The notes: a model not told the origin generated them from the letters alone. A stretch of DNA of 64,000 bases from an uncultured bacterium (GCA_947177425.1 CAMWUN010000007.1:23647-87646), one strand, 5' to 3'; numbered from the stretch's first letter, positions 8,806 to 19,054 are shown. A program made the numbers and translations.

Positions 8806-10209
8806 ATGAGTATGGAAACTAAAAACAATGTAAACCCCAGGTATAAACATGTATCCGCCCGTGAAAAATACTGTTTCGGCATCGGCGCAATCGGAAAAGA
8901 TGCGATCGTGAACCTGGTAGGCGCCTTTCTGATGCTGTATTTTACAGATACCTTATACCTTGCCCCTGCTTTTGTAGGCATATTATTTTTTGTAGCCCGT
9001 ATCTGGGATGCTGTCAATGATCCCATGATGGGTATGATTGTAGACAATACCCGCTCCCGCTACGGCAAATTCCGTATCTGGCTGGTAATCGGCACACTGG
9101 CAAATTCCGTTGTATTCGTGCTTTTGTTTCACAGCTTTCATTTGAAGGGAACAGCTCTTTACATATATGTATCGGTTATGTACATACTCTACGGCATGAC
9201 CTATACCATCATGGATGTGCCTTACTGGTCCTGGCTCCCGAACCTGACCAACGACCCCCGTGAACGTGAAAAAGTATCCGTCATTCCAAGATTCTTTGCA
9301 AGCCTGGCAGGATTTTCGGTTGCAACCTTCGGCCTGTATGTGATTCACGGTCTGAACCGGGCAGCAGGAGAAGAAAACCTTTATGCCGAACACGGTTACA
9401 CCGTATTTGCCATCATTATAGCAGTTATTTTCATTGTCACTATCGGAATTACCGTTTTTAATGTAAAGGAAGAGGACACCTTAGGCAGTAAAGCATCCAA
9501 AACAAACTTAAAGCAGGCTTTCCGCATCATTATCCAGAACGACCAGCTTGTAGCCTTTATCGGACTGCTCCTGACTTTTAACCTCTGTACACAGATTGCC
9601 AAAAGCTTTGCCGTATATTATTTTAAAAATGTTTGTGGAAATGAGTATCTGTACTCAATTTTCGGATTTGCAATTATAGCGGAAATGGCTGGCCTTATCT
9701 TCTTCCCGAAAATAGCCGCAAAAATAAGCCGTGAAAAAGTATACTTCTGGGCCTGCGCCCTTCCAGTTATAGGCTTCATACTTCTTGGCGCATTCGGTTT
9801 CATTGCACCCAGAAACGCCGTATTTGTAGTAATAAGCTGCGCCTTTATCTTCTTCGGCTCCGGTTTGTCCCTTGGGGTCACTACCTGCTGTATGGCAGAC
9901 GTAATCGACTACGGCGAAGTAAAATTCGGCGTAAGAAATGAAAGCGTAACCTGCTCCGCCCAGACTTTCCTTATGAAAGCCGCAACAGCAGCCGCCGGCG
10001 GATTATCCGGTGTAGGACTCCAAATCGTAGGGTACAATGCAAAACTGGAAACGCAGTCCACAGGCACCATTATGGGAATCCGTGTCATGATGATCATTGT
10101 CCCCATTATTCTTGGCGTGCTCAGCTATTTTATTTACAGCCGCTATTACATTTTAAAAGGTGAAAAAATGGCGGAAATAACAGAAAAATTAAACCAGCTC
10201 CACAAATAA
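8806..10209 (+). CDS. GPH family sugar:cation symporter (MelB-like)
   Basis: 467 residues with about 12 membrane helices. The glycoside-pentoside-hexuronide family signature is clear: RIWDAVNDPMMGMIVDNTRS (the helix I-II aspartates), RYGKFRIW, then DVPYWSWLPNLTNDPRERE. It imports a galactoside or similar glycoside with a cation. I chose the ATG at 8806, seven bases after GGAGGA; the longer frame opens with a TTG at 8791 inside that ribosome site. It is followed after 31 bases by a GH36 alpha-galactosidase on the same strand, so melibiose or a related alpha-galactoside is the likely substrate. Xyloside or glucuronide transport cannot be excluded from sequence alone. Confidence 0.92.
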   Translation: MSMETKNNVNPRYKHVSAREKYCFGIGAIGKDAIVNLVGAFLMLYFTDTLYLAPAFVGILFFVARIWDAVNDPMMGMIVDNTRSRYGKFRIWLVIGTLANSVVFVLLFHSFHLKGTALYIYVSVMYILYGMTYTIMDVPYWSWLPNLTNDPREREKVSVIPRFFASLAGFSVATFGLYVIHGLNRAAGEENLYAEHGYTVFAIIIAVIFIVTIGITVFNVKEEDTLGSKASKTNLKQAFRIIIQNDQLVAFIGLLLTFNLCTQIAKSFAVYYFKNVCGNEYLYSIFGFAIIAEMAGLIFFPKIAAKISREKVYFWACALPVIGFILLGAFGFIAPRNAVFVVISCAFIFFGSGLSLGVTTCCMADVIDYGEVKFGVRNESVTCSAQTFLMKAATAAAGGLSGVGLQIVGYNAKLETQSTGTIMGIRVMMIIVPIILGVLSYFIYSRYYILKGEKMAEITEKLNQLHK

Positions 10210-10240
10210 AACAGCCTTACCTGGCGGAAAGTGAGAAACC

Positions 10241-12469
10241 ATGCATATAACATTCCATGAAAACACCAGAATATTCCATCTTTACAATGATGACATCAGT
10301 TATATCATGACGATTATGAGAAACGGTCATCTGGGACAGCTCTACTTCGGGAAACATATTAAGGACAAAGAAGATTTCTCCTACCTCCTTGAAACCTGTG
10401 AAAGACCCATGACATCCTACCTTTATGAAAATGACCGGACATTCTCGCTGGAACATATCCGGCAGGAATATCCTGTGTTCGGTACCACAGATTATCGTCA
10501 GAGCGCCGTGGAAATACGGCAGGAAAACGGAAGCCGGATTTCGGACTTTACGTACCGGAGCCATATTATTACGGAAGGAAAGCCCCTCCTTTTGGGGCTT
10601 CCGGCAACCTACACAGAAGCCCCAAAGGAGGCCCTGACCCTGACTGTCACGCTGGAAGATGATGTGACCAAAGTACGGGCACAGCTTCTTTACACGATTT
10701 TTGCTAAAGGAGGGATAGTGGCCCGCAGCGTACGCCTTTCCAACGAAGGCCCGCGTCCAGTACGGCTATGCCGGGCCATGAGCCTTTGTCTTGATTTGCC
10801 GGACCGGGATTATGTGTGGCAGCAGCTTTCCGGCTGCTGGGCAAGAGAGTGTCATATCCGCAGCCGGGCTCTGGAACCGGGCATCTTGTCCATCGGAAGC
10901 ATGAGGGGCAACTCCTCCCATGAGCATAATCCATTCCTTGTTCTGAAACGTCCCGACACCACCGAAAGACGCGGGGAGGCAATAGGATTTTCCCTGATTT
11001 ACAGCGGCAACTTCAGGATTCAGGCAGAAGTGGATGCCCATGACACCCTGCGGGTGCTGGCCGGCATTGACCCGGAAACCTTTGAGTGGAAACTGGACAG
11101 GAGTGAAACTTTCCAGACACCGGAGGCCATCATGGTATATACCGACAGCGGCCTGAACCATATGAGCCAGACTTTCCACAAACTCTATCAGAAACGGCTG
11201 GCAAGAGGTTACTGGCGCGATAAAGCAAGACCCATACTGAACAATAACTGGGAGGCCACCTACTTTGATTTTACCCAGGACCGTCTGATTGAAATTGCTT
11301 CCAGGGCAAAAGAGTGCGGTGTGGAACTGTTTGTTCTGGACGACGGCTGGTTTGGCGCGCGCAGCAGCGACCGGGCCGGTCTGGGCGACTGGAAAGCTAA
11401 TAAAACACGCCTGCCGGACGGCATTGCAGGGCTGGCCGACCGGGTGGAAGACCTGGGCCTGAAATTCGGCCTCTGGTTTGAGCCGGAAATGGTCAATAAA
11501 GATTCAGACTTTTACAGGCAGCACCCGGACTGGATTCTGTCAACGCCTGACCGGAACCAGTCCCATGGCAGATACCAGCATGTTCTGGATTTTTCCAGAA
11601 AAGAAGTGGTAGACGCTATTTATGAACAGATGTCCGCTATTTTAAGAGATGCAAAAATATCCTATATTAAGTGGGATATGAACCGGAGTATCACAGAGTG
11701 CTATTCCAGCGCATGGCCTGCAGACAGGCAGGGAGAAATCTATCACCGTTATATCCTTGGGGTTTATGATTTGTACGAACGGCTGACCAGAGAATTTCCA
11801 AAGGTGCTCTTTGAATCCTGCGCCAGCGGCGGAGGGCGTTTCGACCCGGGTATGCTTTACTATGCACCTCAGGGCTGGATCAGTGACAACAGCGATGCAG
11901 TGGAACGGCTGAAAATCCAGTATGGAACCTCCATGTGCTACCCGGTCAGCAGCATGGGTACCCATGTGTCCGTCACACCAAACCATCAGGTATTCCGCAA
12001 TACACCCCTCCACACCCGGGCAAATGTGGCCTGCTTTGGAACTTTTGGCTATGAACTGGATTTAAACAAACTGACGCAGGAAGAAAACGAAGAAGTAAAA
12101 GAACAGATTGCCTTTATGAAAAAATACAGGAAAGTGCTGCAGTTCGGCACATTTTACCGGCTGATGAGCCCATTTGAGGGAAATGAAACTGCATGGATGG
12201 CAGTAAGTGAAGACCAGAAAACCGCTCTGGTAGGCTGGTACCGGGTTCTGAACTGCGTCAACGGAAGGTATACCCGGCTGCGGCTGGAAGGACTGAATCC
12301 GTCATATTATTACCGGAATTCCCAAAGCGGCGTGTGCTGTTTCGGCGACGAACTTATGTATGCCGGAATGATTACCAGCGATGAAACCGCCGGGCAACTC
12401 CCCCCGGATATAACCCCTTACACTGATTTTGAATCAAGAATCTATGTGCTGGAGGTGACAGAACCTTGA
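10241..12469 (+). CDS. Alpha-galactosidase, GH36
   Basis: 742 residues, the normal length for the cytoplasmic bacterial GH36 enzymes that release terminal alpha-1,6-galactose from melibiose and raffinose-family sugars. The N-terminal beta-supersandwich occupies about 1-330. The TIM barrel contains FVLDDGWFGARSSDRAGLGDW, the nucleophile Asp479 in KWDMNR, SCASGGGRFDPGMLYY, and the acid/base Asp549 in ISDNSDAVER. These positions match those of Lactobacillus MelA-type enzymes (about 480 and 548). A C-terminal beta domain ends the protein. No signal peptide is present, consistent with action on sugar taken up by the adjacent symporter. Its stop overlaps the next gene by four bases. Confidence 0.96.
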   Translation: MHITFHENTRIFHLYNDDISYIMTIMRNGHLGQLYFGKHIKDKEDFSYLLETCERPMTSYLYENDRTFSLEHIRQEYPVFGTTDYRQSAVEIRQENGSRISDFTYRSHIITEGKPLLLGLPATYTEAPKEALTLTVTLEDDVTKVRAQLLYTIFAKGGIVARSVRLSNEGPRPVRLCRAMSLCLDLPDRDYVWQQLSGCWARECHIRSRALEPGILSIGSMRGNSSHEHNPFLVLKRPDTTERRGEAIGFSLIYSGNFRIQAEVDAHDTLRVLAGIDPETFEWKLDRSETFQTPEAIMVYTDSGLNHMSQTFHKLYQKRLARGYWRDKARPILNNNWEATYFDFTQDRLIEIASRAKECGVELFVLDDGWFGARSSDRAGLGDWKANKTRLPDGIAGLADRVEDLGLKFGLWFEPEMVNKDSDFYRQHPDWILSTPDRNQSHGRYQHVLDFSRKEVVDAIYEQMSAILRDAKISYIKWDMNRSITECYSSAWPADRQGEIYHRYILGVYDLYERLTREFPKVLFESCASGGGRFDPGMLYYAPQGWISDNSDAVERLKIQYGTSMCYPVSSMGTHVSVTPNHQVFRNTPLHTRANVACFGTFGYELDLNKLTQEENEEVKEQIAFMKKYRKVLQFGTFYRLMSPFEGNETAWMAVSEDQKTALVGWYRVLNCVNGRYTRLRLEGLNPSYYYRNSQSGVCCFGDELMYAGMITSDETAGQLPPDITPYTDFESRIYVLEVTEP

Positions 12470-13137
12470 ATACCCCAAATACCTTAAGCCCACAAAAGGA
12501 CGAGAAAAAATATACCCCGAAACGGTTAATACTGATGCTTGTGGGAATCCTTTTTATCGGAATGTGTGTAGCATCCTACCGCATGAGCGGATTTGGTGTA
12601 GACGCCTTTTCCTGTATGAATCTGGGAATCAGCGGCTTTCTCAAAATTTCCTTCGGCACATGGCAGTTAATACTAAACGCCGTGCTGTTGGTTATTGTAT
12701 GGTTCACCGTAAGGCACTTCATCGGTCTTGGAACAATCGTCAACATGGTTCTGGTGGGATACACAGCCGACTTTCTGTGCTGGCTGTTTTTAAACCAGTT
12801 TCACCTGTCAGTGACCATGCCCCTGCGGGTTGTGTTCCTGCTCATCGGAACCCTGCTTGCTTCGCTGGGATGCGCATGCTATATGATTGCAGACATGGGG
12901 ATTGCTCCTTACGACAGCGTTGCTTTCATCATTACTAAATATACAAAGGAGAAATTTTCCTTCCGCTTTGCAAGGGTAATGTCAGATATAACGGTTATTT
13001 TGGTTGGCGTCACTTTCTGCCTTATGGCAAAAAACAGCATCTGGGAAATTGTTGGATTAGGAACAATTGTGAACGCCTGTTGTAACGGGCCGCTTATACA
13101 GTTTTTCCGTGACCGGATTGAAGCGGCGTTAAAATAA
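12466..13137 (+). CDS. YczE/YitT-like membrane protein
   Basis: 223 residues with five or six membrane helices. The family pattern is present in MSGFGVDAFSCMNLGISGFL and again, as an internal repeat, in MIADMGIAPYDSVAFIITKY. Members of the YczE/YyaS/YitT group are integral membrane proteins with no settled function. The gene starts at a TTG (12466) that overlaps the alpha-galactosidase stop, with GGAGG ten bases upstream; the first ATG (12534) would delete the first helix. The overlap makes translational coupling likely, so it probably has an accessory role in the alpha-galactoside operon, though such proteins also occur in unrelated settings. Confidence 0.8.
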   Translation: MNTPNTLSPQKDEKKYTPKRLILMLVGILFIGMCVASYRMSGFGVDAFSCMNLGISGFLKISFGTWQLILNAVLLVIVWFTVRHFIGLGTIVNMVLVGYTADFLCWLFLNQFHLSVTMPLRVVFLLIGTLLASLGCACYMIADMGIAPYDSVAFIITKYTKEKFSFRFARVMSDITVILVGVTFCLMAKNSIWEIVGLGTIVNACCNGPLIQFFRDRIEAALK

Positions 13138-13169
13138 TTTCAGTTGTGTACCAATGTCATTGAGTAAAA

Positions 13170-13214
13170 AAAGCGGCCGTCCGGGACGTGTCATCCTCCA
13201 CGGACTGCCGCTTT
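13170..13214 (+). terminator. Terminator of the alpha-galactoside operon
   Basis: AAAGCGGC and GCCGCTTT arms enclose a further GTCCG/CGGAC pairing. The hairpin lies 32 bases after the last stop of the operon. It is preceded by an A-run, so it could also serve transcripts from the other strand; the T-run after it is poor. Confidence 0.6.
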
Positions 13215-13340
13215 CTGACTTAATGACGTTTGGTTGTATAGAGAATACGGCCGGCCCGCCCGTACCCTATGAAAAATATCCATTTCATTAGTAAAATCCG
13301 ATTGAAAACTCCAGTCTGCAAAGGGATTCCACCGCGGCAT

Positions 13341-13540
13341 TTACTCTTTAATCAATGAATACATTTTCATATCCAGCACTTCTCCGTTTTTTACTGCGTT
13401 GCTGCGCAGAACTCCTTCCAGGATGAAGCCGGACTTTTCCAGAACCCGGCAGGAGGCTGTGTTACAGGCGAAGGGCTCGGCAAATATTCTGATGATGTCG
13501 GCATGTTCAGAGATGTACTGTTGTGCACTCCATAAAAATC
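13341..13540 (-). pseudogene. C-terminal relic of a GNAT N-acetyltransferase
   Basis: Reading the minus strand gives QQYISEHADIIRIFAEPFA, then NTASCRVLEKSGFILEGVLR, then VKNGEVLDMKMYSLIKE and a stop at 13341. This is the acetyl-CoA-binding end of RimJ-type GNAT enzymes, which normally run to about 180 residues. Only about 60 remain, and no start or N-terminal domain is present upstream. The rest of the 13138-13556 gap holds the operon terminator and nothing else recognisable. Confidence 0.75.
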
Positions 13541-13556
13541 CATCCTTTCTAAAGTT

Positions 13557-16500
13557 TTAATTTCCGGCTAGCTTTTTACCGATTTCACTTTCAAACATGA
13601 TTCCGCCAATCCGTCTGTTTCTTTTCTGTCTTTCCGTATCCTCCTTGAACATGTCAAAGAGAAGGAACGACTGTTCCGCCCAGCTAAATAAGCCCGAATG
13701 ACAGCATTGGTTTCTTCTGTCAGTGCAGTCTTTGAGTTTGTCTTCAAAAGATTCCCACCAGGATTTATCATAGGCGTTTTTTCCTCCGGTCTCCATCCTG
13801 CGTGCGAGTTCTTCTTTGTTATTTCCCAATATTCTGCAAAAGGCCCCCAGGGTAAGTTCCTCCTTCCGGGCATCCTTTAAGGGCACTCTCCCCCGGCCTT
13901 TTCCAAATCCCCTAACCTGCTGTTCCTGGAAAATCCCTTTCAGGCTATCCCCAAAACAGTCTTTCATCTGTAATTCTGCAGCCTTGCAGAATAAAATTGC
14001 GCAACAGGAGGCATCCAGCCGGTTGTCCGCCTGATAGACAGGCTCCAGCAAAAAGAATAATTTCATGCCCAGCAGGATGTTTTCTTTCACGCTGGCGGAA
14101 AATCTGTCCAAATCCATCCTGTCTTTGAAACCGAATTTCTCCAACTGTTCTGCGGAAAGTTCCGTTTTAAGAAATGTCTCATCCAGCCCCCTTATGAATC
14201 CGGCCGTATCAATGCTGTAATCAATAACGCCGTTTTCATCTTCTATTACCAGCGTGGAAAATGCAGTCGCCGGGGGCAGTCCCCGGGATGCTTTCCGCAG
14301 GGCTTCCTGCCTTAATTTTTCCGGCATATCCTGTTCCAGAATCGCCTTAATTTCTTTGATTGCAAAGGTATCCATGATTTCCTTTGCCATATTTACACAT
14401 ACGGACTCTTTCCAGGCATCTGCATCGCCGATTACGTACAGCCTGAATTTTGCACGGGTAGCCGCAACATTTACAATATTCTCATTGACCCATTTTACCG
14501 CCCCTTGGGCTTCCTTACTGGTGTCGCATCCTAGCAGGAAGATAACCTCGTCCGCCTCTTTTCCCTGAAAGGTATGGACCGTCCCAATCTTTTTCTGTTC
14601 ACAGCCCAGCATATAATCGCTGTTAATCTTTGTAGTGCCGCTGTTTTTACGGCAGTATTGTCTGATATAATCCCTGATGCCCGCTGCCACAGTAGTGAAA
14701 GGACTGATAATATAAAGGCTCGGCTCCGGATTTTGGGAAAAGGCAGTCTCCAGCAGCTCGCATACCTTTTTCCCCTGCTCCTCTACAAAATGGTTCTTAT
14801 TTCCTTTTTCCTTTCCCTTCACCTGAATCCACTGGGATTTGTCACAGATAAATTTTGCGGCCCGTTCCGGTTTCGGCCCTTTCGTCTGCTGTTTCATAAG
14901 TCCGCCATAAGAAATCTCATTGGAAATATCGTACATAGGCGAAATGCAGCGCCTATGGACAAGCAGCGGACACCCAACCCATTCCGGGTAGTCCGTGCCA
15001 TTGTCCAGCCAGGTTCCAAATATATTCATACGGTCGGCAAATCCCTGTACCGAAAGGTTCTTTTTCTTATAGGGCTTTAAATCATCGTCATTATATGCCT
15101 TCCTTAAGAGAATCAAATCATCAGTGACCACTGGCTCTACCTGCTTCGGATCCCCCACAATAACAGCCCGGCGGCTTCTGTAAAGGGCTCCCAGCGCCAT
15201 CTGGGGCTGGGCCTGTCCCGCCTCGTCTACCACCAGCATCCCCACAGTCCCCGTCCGCCTGACATCTTTCAGCAGGTTCCCCATGGAGGCAAAAGTGGAG
15301 GATATAACAGGAACCAGCAGAAACAAAGTCTGAAAAAGCGCCGGAACCATGTTTTCCTTATCCTCTTTGTGAAATACAATCCTTTCGTTTTCATCCCCCG
15401 GCCGCAGTCCCCAATACTGGGATAACGTAATAAAGTTATCCCTGCAATGGTTGGAGGCAGCCACAAACTCCTTATTCAACCGCATGGCGTAACCAAACAG
15501 CTTTTCCCTTTCCCTGTTATACCGCTGGGTAAACCACGGATTGGCCACCTGTGCATCTGTTGCCCTGGATACATTTTCTGAGAGCAGTTCCTCAACAAAA
15601 TCCTCATCCAGCACCGTACAGGAATCACATATGCCGGATTCTGTAAACGCTGCAATCCCCGTCTCATATTCCTTTCTGGCAGATTCCCCTTTCTGCCGGG
15701 CCAGAAGCATCCGTTTTTCGTAATCCCTGATTTTCTTTTTCTCCCCGGTTATGGCTCTTTCCCACTGTTCCACTTTTAAAAGGAATTCTTTATACTCCTG
15801 TTTTATCCCGTCACATGCATCCTGTGCCTGCCCGGCTCTTTCCCTGAAAGAATAAATTGTCTCCTCAAGGGACGCGGCCTCTGCCCTGTATTCCTCTGCA
15901 TCCTTCCGGTATTCCTCTGCAAGTTCCATGGCATTCCTATGCTCCGCCCTGCGGAATAGCTTTGCAAACATGCCCACAGACTTTCTGGCCCGCAGCTCCT
16001 TTTCCAGAAATTCCTTCACACGGGCCTTTGCTTTTGCAAGTTCATCCTCCTTCGCCTGTAATTCCTCTTTTGCCCGGTGCAGTTCCTTCTCATACAAAGA
16101 AGCGTCAGCCCGGATTTCTTTCCCCTCCTCTTTCAATTCCGCCAACTGATTACCGGCGCTTTCTATATAGCCCTGGCAGGCTGCCATAGCTGTCTCACAT
16201 TCCAGGCAGACTTTTGCCGCCTCTAAAACCGCCGCCTCTTTTGCGGCCGACAAATCCTCCGCTTTTTTAAGAACTTTCTGCATTTTTTTCACTACCGCCA
16301 ATTGTTCTTCAAAGTCCCTTCTGGCCGCCTGATAAGATGCCGTCCGCTCCTGCGCCATAGCCTTATTTTTATAGAAATCACGCCCCAGGGGATAAAGCAC
16401 TTTATTAAAAAAACGATTTAAATTTGACTTTCTGCCCAAAGGTGCTGCTATCAGGCCCCACACATCCTGACTGTCCAGAAGTTCCTGTGCATATTTCGTG

Positions 16501-18038
16501 AAATAAATATCCTGATAGGATTCCCCCCGGTATGTGGTTTCCGTCATTTCAGACTTTTCAGGATCAAACAGTCTGCCTGCTTCCTCTAAAAGTTCTTTCA
16601 GTTCATCTGTATCGCTCTCCAGGGGCGCTAAATCCCCCAGCATACTTTTGGGAAGTTCCTTGGAAATATTCTCCACTGCGGCATTATTACAGGATGCCAC
16701 AAGCATGCCATAATTGTTGATATCATCCTCCGCAAGGCTGTACCAGCGGCGTGTAAACTTCGAGTATGCCCCATCCGGCCCGTCTCCATGCAAAAAACGG
16801 TGCTCGCAGAAAGCATCATCGGGATTGTCATATTTTGAAAGCAGAACTGCCCGTTCTATAATATTGTTCACCACAATTTCTTTCAGTAAAGTGGTTTTGC
16901 CTGTTCCCGGAGGGCCATTGACAGAAAATATCCTGCCGTTTACCCCGTACAAATCAGAGGTTCCTTTGTGTATGGACAAATTTATGGCTGTCTGCTGCAT
17001 AAAGGCAGGCATGAATCTGGAAGGCCATTTGCCCAAAGGCGCATTTTCAACAGACAGAATTTCCCTAAGCTGCCTCAAATATTCTCCTCTTCCCTGCTCT
17101 TTGGGAGCGACTAAATCAATCCGGGCCTCCGGCAAATCCGGCTCCTGCAGGGCCGTCACATAGTGGAGCAAATCTCCGCCCAGATACATGTCCTCTTCCA
17201 GAGCCCCGCTTTCAGTCTGTTCAAACACCAGCCTGATATCATCTGAAAAATAATCGTGGGCCAGCCCCTGATAGTTGTCGTCTTCCCTCTTATTCTTCTC
17301 TGCTTCGTCCGCAAACAACTGAAAGTTTATCCCATAAACTTCCTCATATGCGTCGCTCTCATCCCTGCTGTTTTTGATATTTCCTTTTATAAATACTTTT
17401 TCTAATTCTGCAAACAACTCATGAAGGATGGAAAGGGATACAGCGCCGGCCGGAAATGCCTGTCCATCCTCATCCTCCTGTCCTTTGCCAAAAAACTTCT
17501 TTTCCAGCCCTTCCACTGCTTCACTGTATAATTTATCATCCAGAGAACGGGATATATCCCCTTTCGCAGTCTTTACCTGGTTCAAAGCCCATATAATAGT
17601 AGACAGGGACAGGGAATGTTCTATATAATTTCCCTCCGGCGAAAGCTGCAGACTGGCCCAGGCAATCTTATCTGTACTTTTCTCCGGCCTGCCGCCGTCC
17701 TCCGGCGAAAAAGGCAGAACCTCCTCAATACAGTCTATGCACTTTTCCCTCTTCACCCGGCCTATATAAATAGTAAGATTCCCCCACGTTTTCATCCCAC
17801 AGGCCGCCGCTTCGTCTGCAATTATTTTCTGCAGATTCTTTCCCAAATCCTTATCCGTAAGCGGTACAAAATCTTCAACTGCCTTCTGCTTCCCGGCTCC
17901 ACTGGCAACGGTTTCCTTGTATTTCCTTATCCTGCCTGTAATCTCCCGGCTATCGGGATATTTGTCCTGCGCCAGAAACTCCAGCGCGAACCAGTAACCC
18001 AGAACCTTTTCCGCCAGTATCCTCTTTTGCTTATCCAT
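13557..18038 (-). CDS. Large SF1 (DNA2/NAM7-type) helicase with C-terminal HEPN-like domain
   Basis: 1493 residues from the ATG at 18038 (MDKQKRILAEKVLGYW); AGGGG lies 10 bases upstream. The Walker A motif GPPGTGKTT has Lys381, and a split helicase core resumes after a long insert. The insert (about 560-790) is strongly charged coiled coil. Walker B is VVDEAGQ (Asp938/Glu939), followed by AVIVGDPKQVEP, HTFQGKEADEVI and NVAATRAKFRLYVIGD, the AAA_11/AAA_12 motifs. The last 230 residues are helical and contain RNQCCH (Arg1442 to His1447), the R-x4-H motif of HEPN ribonucleases. HEPN fused to or paired with helicases is known from antiviral systems. The gene stands alone, flanked by a GNAT relic and an opposite-function gene, so it could act as a single-gene defence system; that role is inferred. 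Confidence 0.85.
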   Translation of the reverse strand: MDKQKRILAEKVLGYWFALEFLAQDKYPDSREITGRIRKYKETVASGAGKQKAVEDFVPLTDKDLGKNLQKIIADEAAACGMKTWGNLTIYIGRVKREKCIDCIEEVLPFSPEDGGRPEKSTDKIAWASLQLSPEGNYIEHSLSLSTIIWALNQVKTAKGDISRSLDDKLYSEAVEGLEKKFFGKGQEDEDGQAFPAGAVSLSILHELFAELEKVFIKGNIKNSRDESDAYEEVYGINFQLFADEAEKNKREDDNYQGLAHDYFSDDIRLVFEQTESGALEEDMYLGGDLLHYVTALQEPDLPEARIDLVAPKEQGRGEYLRQLREILSVENAPLGKWPSRFMPAFMQQTAINLSIHKGTSDLYGVNGRIFSVNGPPGTGKTTLLKEIVVNNIIERAVLLSKYDNPDDAFCEHRFLHGDGPDGAYSKFTRRWYSLAEDDINNYGMLVASCNNAAVENISKELPKSMLGDLAPLESDTDELKELLEEAGRLFDPEKSEMTETTYRGESYQDIYFTKYAQELLDSQDVWGLIAAPLGRKSNLNRFFNKVLYPLGRDFYKNKAMAQERTASYQAARRDFEEQLAVVKKMQKVLKKAEDLSAAKEAAVLEAAKVCLECETAMAACQGYIESAGNQLAELKEEGKEIRADASLYEKELHRAKEELQAKEDELAKAKARVKEFLEKELRARKSVGMFAKLFRRAEHRNAMELAEEYRKDAEEYRAEAASLEETIYSFRERAGQAQDACDGIKQEYKEFLLKVEQWERAITGEKKKIRDYEKRMLLARQKGESARKEYETGIAAFTESGICDSCTVLDEDFVEELLSENVSRATDAQVANPWFTQRYNREREKLFGYAMRLNKEFVAASNHCRDNFITLSQYWGLRPGDENERIVFHKEDKENMVPALFQTLFLLVPVISSTFASMGNLLKDVRRTGTVGMLVVDEAGQAQPQMALGALYRSRRAVIVGDPKQVEPVVTDDLILLRKAYNDDDLKPYKKKNLSVQGFADRMNIFGTWLDNGTDYPEWVGCPLLVHRRCISPMYDISNEISYGGLMKQQTKGPKPERAAKFICDKSQWIQVKGKEKGNKNHFVEEQGKKVCELLETAFSQNPEPSLYIISPFTTVAAGIRDYIRQYCRKNSGTTKINSDYMLGCEQKKIGTVHTFQGKEADEVIFLLGCDTSKEAQGAVKWVNENIVNVAATRAKFRLYVIGDADAWKESVCVNMAKEIMDTFAIKEIKAILEQDMPEKLRQEALRKASRGLPPATAFSTLVIEDENGVIDYSIDTAGFIRGLDETFLKTELSAEQLEKFGFKDRMDLDRFSASVKENILLGMKLFFLLEPVYQADNRLDASCCAILFCKAAELQMKDCFGDSLKGIFQEQQVRGFGKGRGRVPLKDARKEELTLGAFCRILGNNKEELARRMETGGKNAYDKSWWESFEDKLKDCTDRRNQCCHSGLFSWAEQSFLLFDMFKEDTERQKRNRRIGGIMFESEIGKKLAGN

Positions 18039-18196
18039 CAATACAACACCCCTCTGTTTACATTTCAAACGACTGCTGATAAATATAGAATGCATAATTA
18101 TGTATCGTCTCTGTATCCTTATTCTACCATATAATCGGCTGCTTTCCTACCATATAAAAAGGATGTTTATGAGAATAAAACTCCGGCCCTGACCCT

Positions 18197-19054
18197 TTAG
18201 CCCGTCTGAACTGTTATCTCCTGCCCAATCACAATCCCCCTGGCACCAGTTCCATGACCGATTTGGGATGTAACGGCAATGGGCATATTTTTCCCGACAA
18301 ATTTGCGGACAAGGCCTTCTACGGACAGCAGCGGGGTTTCTGCCTGCATCTGGGTAAAAGTCCCCAGCAGAATGCCTGATACCATACGGAATGCTCCAAG
18401 TTGCTCCAACTGACACAGATATGTCTCTATCTGAGGGGCCCTGCCGCCGCGGCTCTCCAGCAGCAGTACTTTGTCCCTTAAATCCGGCATATACTCTGTC
18501 CCTGCTAATTTTAAAAAACATCTGATATTTCCGCCCGCCACAATTCCATGCATCTTTCCGCCCTGAATCAAATGAGCGTCTATGGAAAACAAATCATTGC
18601 CATGGTTCATAACCGTATTGGCAAAATCTCTTCTCTGGCGCTCCCCCTGGTCATATATCAGATTGCGAACCTGGTATAAAACTGACGGGCGTCCTGTTTT
18701 TGCATAAATTGCGTTAATTACTGTGGTCAGGTCGCTGTACCCCCAGAACATCTTCCTACTGTCGGCAATCACACCGTAATCCAGATAAGGCAGTATGCCG
18801 TTGGCAATGTCTCCTCCCGAAATATCAAATATCCCTTCTATTTCATCATCCCTGTAAAAATCCATCAGCGCCTGCGCCCGTTCCCTGGCGGTACCGCCAA
18901 AGACGTCCTCCCGGGCATAAATATAATTGCTGAATACAGGATGAAGCCCCATAGATTCTAATACCTCTGCAAGACCTTCAATATCCCTGCTGTATTCTCT
19001 TTTTTGCCCGTTTGAGCAACATACAATCCCTATTTTGTCTCCGCGGTTCATCAT
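18197..19054 (-). CDS. LD-carboxypeptidase / MccF-like peptidase S66
   Basis: 285 residues, slightly shorter than the usual 300. The family landmarks are present: GDKIGIVCCSNG at the start, FDISGGDIANGILPYLDY, the nucleophile Ser in FWGYSDLT, a Glu in VLLLESRGG, and a His in QIGHGTGARGIVIG, which together form the Ser-Glu-His triad. LdcA enzymes remove the terminal D-alanine from murein tetrapeptides in the cytosol; MccF relatives cleave microcin C-like peptide nucleotides and give immunity. The fold cannot tell these apart here. The start at 19054 follows AGAGGG by six bases; an adjacent ATG at 19051 is equally possible. It lies 17 bases downstream of the MATE gene and is probably co-transcribed with it. 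Confidence 0.88.
   Translation of the reverse strand: MMNRGDKIGIVCCSNGQKREYSRDIEGLAEVLESMGLHPVFSNYIYAREDVFGGTARERAQALMDFYRDDEIEGIFDISGGDIANGILPYLDYGVIADSRKMFWGYSDLTTVINAIYAKTGRPSVLYQVRNLIYDQGERQRRDFANTVMNHGNDLFSIDAHLIQGGKMHGIVAGGNIRCFLKLAGTEYMPDLRDKVLLLESRGGRAPQIETYLCQLEQLGAFRMVSGILLGTFTQMQAETPLLSVEGLVRKFVGKNMPIAVTSQIGHGTGARGIVIGQEITVQTG

Noticed and set aside
12564..12938. 124-codon frame inside the YczE-like gene
   Set aside because: Same strand but a different frame, without ribosome site or family resemblance; the overlapping membrane-protein frame is far better supported.
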